Origin: a virus
Virus record (IMG/VR): IMGVR_UViG_3300017744_000147
Span: 1-24,032 of that record
DNA: 24,032 bases
Direction: 5' to 3' (one strand)
This document shows positions 20,351 through 24,032 of the stretch, one piece after another. The notes below the pieces were generated by a model that saw nothing but the letters and a program-made list of their open reading frames with translations, had not been told where the DNA came from and ran no database searches. Positions within the stretch are counted from its first letter, which is position 1. Every line of letters begins with the position of its first letter. A program made the position numbers and the translations under genes.

Positions 20351-20941
20351 ATGCCACTGCCACTTCTTGGATCTGCAGCAATCGTTGCCGGCACTGGTCT
20401 GGCCGCCGGGGCTATCGGTCGCGGCATCAAGGGCCGCCAGGCGCGCAAGATGCGCGAGAGGTTTGAGAAGACTACGGCAGGCGCAGCAGAGAAGAGGGCC
20501 CTGGAACAGGCAGCAGCCCGTCAGATCTCTGGCGACTACGGATCTGGTGCTGCAAAGATGCGCCAAGACGCGAGCCGTGCCGCAGAGGGCGGTCGTGAAG
20601 AAGCGCGGATGGCCCGGCGAGAGATGCTTGCAAACGTCGTCAAGGGTGGCGGCTTCGGCCGAAGCGGGGCCGCTACGGACGCCTTGACTGGCATCAGCCA
20701 GGCTCAGATGGCCAATCAGGCGCAGGCTGGTCGGACGGCAGCAGACATCTCTCAGCGTACCGCAGAGGCGACCCAGAGAATGGATAGGGGTGTCTTGGAG
20801 GCAGGTGTAGCCGCAGAACGCATGTACGAGAAGCGGTTGCAGAAGATGAGGCAGAGGGGCGCAGAAATGGGCCGACAGATTGGAACCTCGTTGGCTTCAG
20901 GCGCCATCGCGGGCCCAGCAGAGACTGCTGCAACCGCTTGA
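20351..20941 (+). CDS. Putative internal virion (DNA ejection) protein
   Basis: A 196-residue protein, GGAG overlapping the upstream stop. Residues 4-27 are a Gly/Ala-rich hydrophobic helix (LLGSAAIVAGTGLAAGAIG), followed by a long Ala/Gln/Arg-rich helical body (about 30-180). This layout, and the length, match small podovirus ejection proteins such as T7 gp14 and P22 gp7, which leave the capsid and insert into the cell envelope to help form a DNA channel. Neighbouring genes for large helical virion proteins support this. A generic coiled-coil virion protein is the alternative. Confidence 0.65.
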   Translation: MPLPLLGSAAIVAGTGLAAGAIGRGIKGRQARKMRERFEKTTAGAAEKRALEQAAARQISGDYGSGAAKMRQDASRAAEGGREEARMARREMLANVVKGGGFGRSGAATDALTGISQAQMANQAQAGRTAADISQRTAEATQRMDRGVLEAGVAAERMYEKRLQKMRQRGAEMGRQIGTSLASGAIAGPAETAATA

Positions 20942-20956
20942 TGACGGGAGTGATTG

Positions 20957-23854
20957 ATGTCTGTCTCTGATGGTTCTGGCCTTGGCGGTGACTCGCTTTT
21001 CGACCTGGTCGTGGACTCTATGGGGATCAACCCAGACGAGCCCGTCCTGGACATGGCGGATCGTATCAGGCTTGAAGAGGAGCTAATCAAGCTCCGTCGG
21101 ATCACCGCGAACCTCACCAAGAAGCGCGAATCCAGTGTCGCCAAGCTGTATCTCGAGGAGCGCAAGAGAGAGCTTGAGATTGCGAAGACGGTTGACAAGC
21201 TCTCAGCCGACCTTCGCAAGGCTCGAGCGAGTGATGCGACCCAGGTCCGTGTTGCGGTTATCAATGCCAGTCAGAGGGCTCAGAAGTACATCTCCGAGCA
21301 GCAGGAGCGCATTTTAGAGCCAGACATGAGCCGCGTTCTTCAGGCCGTCCAGGGCGCTGACAACGCCCCTCTGGTTGTTCAGAGGCTTACGGGCGACTCG
21401 ATCATGGAGACCAGCGCAGGTCTATCTGCGGCCTCAGATGAGCTTGTCTATGCGCGATTGCTGAAGTTCTCAAAGGAGAACCCGACCCTCTTCAGTCTCG
21501 ATGGAGACAAGGTCACCCTTGGTGCTCAGCTGCAAGGCGCTCCCAGCCAGACCATCGAGGATCTGAAGCAAAGGGTCGCGGCAACCTACCCAGCTTTTGC
21601 CCGAGTTCAGAAGACGATCGATCAGTCTCAGGCCTTTGTTGACGAGGCGAGGCGGATCGAGACAGATGAGGATGCAGTCTTTGACAAGACGGTTCTCGGC
21701 GACCTCGGTGAATCTCTTCGCGCCATTAAGGTTCGCACGCCTAAGGAGGCCCAAAAGCTGGTCGATGAGGGCGTAGAGCTTCTGGAGCAAGGTGACCGGG
21801 AGCTTACTGGAGCGCAGCAGCAGCGAGATCGAATCGAGTCTCTGCTCCAGTCCATGCCTCGGGACAGGGCGAGGGCTGCGCTTGCCAGGGCGGTTGCCAA
21901 TCCCAACTTCCGTCAGTGGGCAGAGTCGAACGGGTTTCGCCTTGGGACTTCGGATGAGGCTGGTTCGGAGGCCTCTTATCGTGAAGGTCGTGATGACGTT
22001 CGCGCGGTCATTTTGTTCGCGATGCAGGACCGGACCGGCATGCGGCTGGCCAAGCGTCGTGGCCGCATGGTGTCCCTGCCCTCGCGAGAAGAGTTCGTCG
22101 AGACCTTCACCGAAACGGAGAAGAAGGCGCAGGACTATGCCAGGCGCGCTCTTTCTGGTGAAGAGGGTTTCGGCTCAGTTCAGTACAGGGAGGATGACGG
22201 CAGCATCTCGCATATCGCGTATAAAGACGGTGATCCTAATGCCGTCAAGATCCTTGCCGACGGCTCCGTAGTCTCTGTTACTGAGGAGAGCTTGTTCGGC
22301 GACAAAGCAAAGCTGGATCGGTACATCTTCCCTACGTCTGCGGCTTCTTTCACGGACAACGGGAACACCGTTACTTTCGACCCCGAGACCAAGGTCTTCA
22401 CGTACACCTTCAATAAGGATGTGGGGGGCAGGAAGAAGGGTGAGTCTGTGACGGTTGGGCCTGAAGACGTCGGCCCATACGAGGCAATCATGAAGGTCGC
22501 CGAGGGCAAGATCCCCGCCCCGGATGATCTTCGCAGGGCTGTTGGCAGGATTATTCCCGACCGTCAGGCCTCGGGGTCCGGCATGTATACGGAGATCCGT
22601 CTGACCGCTGGCGACATTCGTCGTGGCGTTCGGGTTCTCCAGGACATTGAGAGCGGCGACATCATCGAGGTCCCACTCGATACCAAGATTGAGGTCGTCG
22701 AGGATATCCGCGTTCCGCTGACGGAGCGCATCGGCAAGCGGGCAGATGAGCGCTTCTTTGAACGAGAGCGCAAGCGATTCCAGGACGACCTCCTCGGAGA
22801 AGAAGAGCTCCCCCGTCCGCGAGAGCGTCCAGAAGATTTTGAAGGCGAAGAACCAGAACGTGTCGCGGGCCTTCCCGATGTCACCGAGGATCTGGAGCTG
22901 GATCTGGCTGACAGTGACGACCGCTTCCTCCCCAGAGAGCGGAGGGAGACGCTGCGTCGCCGCGAAGACGACCGGACCCGCGCCCAGTTCGCCAGGGAGG
23001 CCGGTGCGGCAGAGGTTGGGCCAGGCCTTCCGCTGTCCGACGAAGACAAGCTCCAGATGCTTGCTGAAGAGCGCAGGACTGCGGGCATGTCGCGAGCTCA
23101 AGCTCTGAGGCGCGCGAGGGAGGCCCTCGCAGAGGAAGATCGAGCTCCCGCCAAGCGGTCTGCTCCTGAGCCACAGGAGGCGCCCGATATGCGGCGACAG
23201 GCTGAAGCTCGATTGGGTCAAGCCACCGGCCAGCCTGAGAAGCAGGAGCAGTTCGCCGGGTTTGCGAGTGCCGCCGCTGCGGCGAGGCAGCGTCAGCCAG
23301 GCGATGCACAACCTGAGCGCTACGTTCCTCCGTTCCAGGAGCCGGCAGCCCCGGAGTCCAGTCGATTCGACCAGTTCGTGGAGCGCATGCGTGCGCTTCG
23401 CGGTGCCCGACAGGGCAGGAAGGCCGATCGCAAGGACCTGAGGGAAGACCGCAAAAGGATGCGCGCCGAGCGCCGGGTCACCGGCCTTCGTCCGAGCCCA
23501 GAGGCGCTTGAAGCAGGCGCTGCGCCACTCTCCGACTCTCTTGCGGGGCTCATCGTGCCAACCGCCCCCCCGGTCATGAAGCCGTTCCCCGTGAACGAGT
23601 ATCGTGAATCGGGCGAAACTGAAGACACAGTCATCACGTTTGATTCAGACGCAGATGCCTTCAGCTACAGGCGCGTAGGAAAGGATGGCCAGATCTTGGG
23701 GCAGGGCCAGATTACTCGCCAAGATGATCAAGAACTCTATGATGATCTGGCCAAGAACACTGGCCTGCTCCAGTCGGGAGTTCCGCTTACTCCGGAACAG
23801 ATTGATGAGCGCAGGAACAGGCGACCCTTAGGAAATCAGGCTGGGGAGCAGTAA
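20957..23854 (+). CDS. Large internal virion/ejection-type protein
   Basis: A 965-residue protein. ATG 20957 is chosen with GGAG 6 bases upstream; an in-frame TTG lies at 20954. Residues 1-340 are helical and coiled-coil-like (EEELIKLRRITANLTKKRES). About 400-520 contain a beta module (NTVTFDPETKVFTYTFNKDV). About 600-860 are extremely charged and disordered (RERPEDFEGEEPERVAG; many Arg/Glu/Ala). The C-terminus (about 885-915) repeats the beta module (DTVITFDSDADAFSYRRVGK). There is no lysozyme or transglycosylase motif. The size and place after a gp14-like gene suggest an ejected internal core protein comparable in role to T7 gp15/gp16, by inference from context only. Confidence 0.6.
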   Translation: MSVSDGSGLGGDSLFDLVVDSMGINPDEPVLDMADRIRLEEELIKLRRITANLTKKRESSVAKLYLEERKRELEIAKTVDKLSADLRKARASDATQVRVAVINASQRAQKYISEQQERILEPDMSRVLQAVQGADNAPLVVQRLTGDSIMETSAGLSAASDELVYARLLKFSKENPTLFSLDGDKVTLGAQLQGAPSQTIEDLKQRVAATYPAFARVQKTIDQSQAFVDEARRIETDEDAVFDKTVLGDLGESLRAIKVRTPKEAQKLVDEGVELLEQGDRELTGAQQQRDRIESLLQSMPRDRARAALARAVANPNFRQWAESNGFRLGTSDEAGSEASYREGRDDVRAVILFAMQDRTGMRLAKRRGRMVSLPSREEFVETFTETEKKAQDYARRALSGEEGFGSVQYREDDGSISHIAYKDGDPNAVKILADGSVVSVTEESLFGDKAKLDRYIFPTSAASFTDNGNTVTFDPETKVFTYTFNKDVGGRKKGESVTVGPEDVGPYEAIMKVAEGKIPAPDDLRRAVGRIIPDRQASGSGMYTEIRLTAGDIRRGVRVLQDIESGDIIEVPLDTKIEVVEDIRVPLTERIGKRADERFFERERKRFQDDLLGEEELPRPRERPEDFEGEEPERVAGLPDVTEDLELDLADSDDRFLPRERRETLRRREDDRTRAQFAREAGAAEVGPGLPLSDEDKLQMLAEERRTAGMSRAQALRRAREALAEEDRAPAKRSAPEPQEAPDMRRQAEARLGQATGQPEKQEQFAGFASAAAAARQRQPGDAQPERYVPPFQEPAAPESSRFDQFVERMRALRGARQGRKADRKDLREDRKRMRAERRVTGLRPSPEALEAGAAPLSDSLAGLIVPTAPPVMKPFPVNEYRESGETEDTVITFDSDADAFSYRRVGKDGQILGQGQITRQDDQELYDDLAKNTGLLQSGVPLTPEQIDERRNRRPLGNQAGEQ

Positions 23855-23855
23855 G

Positions 23856-24032
23856 ATGTCATTTAGCGAAAGGCTCAAGGCCCTTGAGGCGGCCCGGGCG
23901 GCAGGCAGAGCCGCTCAGGACGGCAGCAACGCTGTGCGCGATGAGGGAGGGGTGGAGCAGCCAGACGGAACCGGGGGCGGAACCGGGGGCGGAACCGGGG
24001 GCGGAACCGGGGGCGGAACCGGGGGCCGAGCC
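23856..24032 (+). CDS. 5' end of a Gly/Thr-repeat protein (partial, runs off window)
   Basis: The first 59 codons, no stop before the right edge. GGGGAG lies 7 bases before ATG 23856, 1 base after the previous stop. The N-terminus is a charged helix (MSFSERLKALEAARAAGRAA), then an acidic stretch, then five Gly-Thr-Gly-Gly repeats from a perfect 12-bp DNA repeat. The design (helical anchor plus flexible Gly repeat) is compatible with a virion protein, but the rest is missing. It may continue into a Gly-Pro repeat like the one at the left edge; that is speculation. Confidence 0.75.
   Translation, partial: MSFSERLKALEAARAAGRAAQDGSNAVRDEGGVEQPDGTGGGTGGGTGGGTGGGTGGRA
23967..24026. repeat. 12-bp tandem repeat, 5 perfect copies (GGAACCGGGGGC)
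   Basis: Five identical units at 23967, 23979, 23991, 24003 and 24015, encoding Gly-Thr-Gly-Gly in the partial gene. There is no sequence divergence between copies, so the array is recent or copy-number variable. Six bases of other sequence follow before the window ends. Confidence 0.95.

Noticed and set aside
22175-23311. 378-codon open frame antisense to the large ejection-type gene
   Set aside because: It lies wholly inside a 965-codon gene with a good start; there is no independent signal.

Overview
The window looks like part of the genome of an uncultivated, GC-rich, tailed double-stranded DNA bacteriophage (Caudoviricetes), most likely short-tailed (podovirus-like). The recognisable genes are a large terminase, a portal protein, a scaffold-like protein, a major capsid protein, a decoration-like protein, an adaptor/connector-like protein, a tail-nozzle-like protein, two paralogous virion-surface-type proteins and two probable DNA-ejection proteins. 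I see no tail tube, sheath or tape-measure protein, and no replication, lysis, integration, tRNA or CRISPR feature, so this is an incomplete genome. Names rest on protein patterns recognised by eye, not on database searches.

Layout. (1) 1-1121: short rightward transcription units of small phage genes. Two units start with near-identical promoters (TTGCAC-N17-TATAGY), each followed at the expected +1 by a GCCGG-N5-CCGGC hairpin, and each unit ends in an identical terminator stem-loop. (2) 1122-1462: non-coding tandem repeats between convergent units. (3) 1463-3048: a leftward operon of four small genes separated by strong hairpins that have cUUCGg loops on the transcribed strand. (4) 3049-3462: a divergent control region with direct repeats and a palindrome. 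(5) 3463-4041: a rightward gene for a ribbon-helix-helix-like putative regulator. (6) 4059-10092: a leftward packaging/head block, transcribed in the order terminase, small protein, portal, zinc-ribbon protein, small protein, Met-rich protein, scaffold-like protein, with many overlapping stop/start codons. (7) 10138-11613: five small genes transcribed rightward, the first four very Lys/Arg-rich. (8) 11616-23854: the rightward capsid and tail block. (9) 23856-24032: the 5' end of a Gly/Thr-repeat gene that runs off the window.

How it works together. Terminase and portal would form the packaging motor and the scaffold-like protein would assemble the major capsid shell. The decoration-like, adaptor-like and nozzle-like proteins would complete the head and the short tail, and the last two large proteins would be carried inside the capsid and ejected. 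The portal/scaffold block is on the opposite strand to the capsid gene. That is an unusual arrangement, because these genes usually lie in one operon.

The most distinctive non-coding signal is a recurring design: a promoter (often an extended -10, TGn-TAYNNT) followed within a few bases of the predicted transcription start by a small hairpin, which at several late genes carries the ribosome-binding site in or next to its loop. Both window ends consist of G-rich tandem repeats, which suggests that the sequence or assembly broke at repeats.
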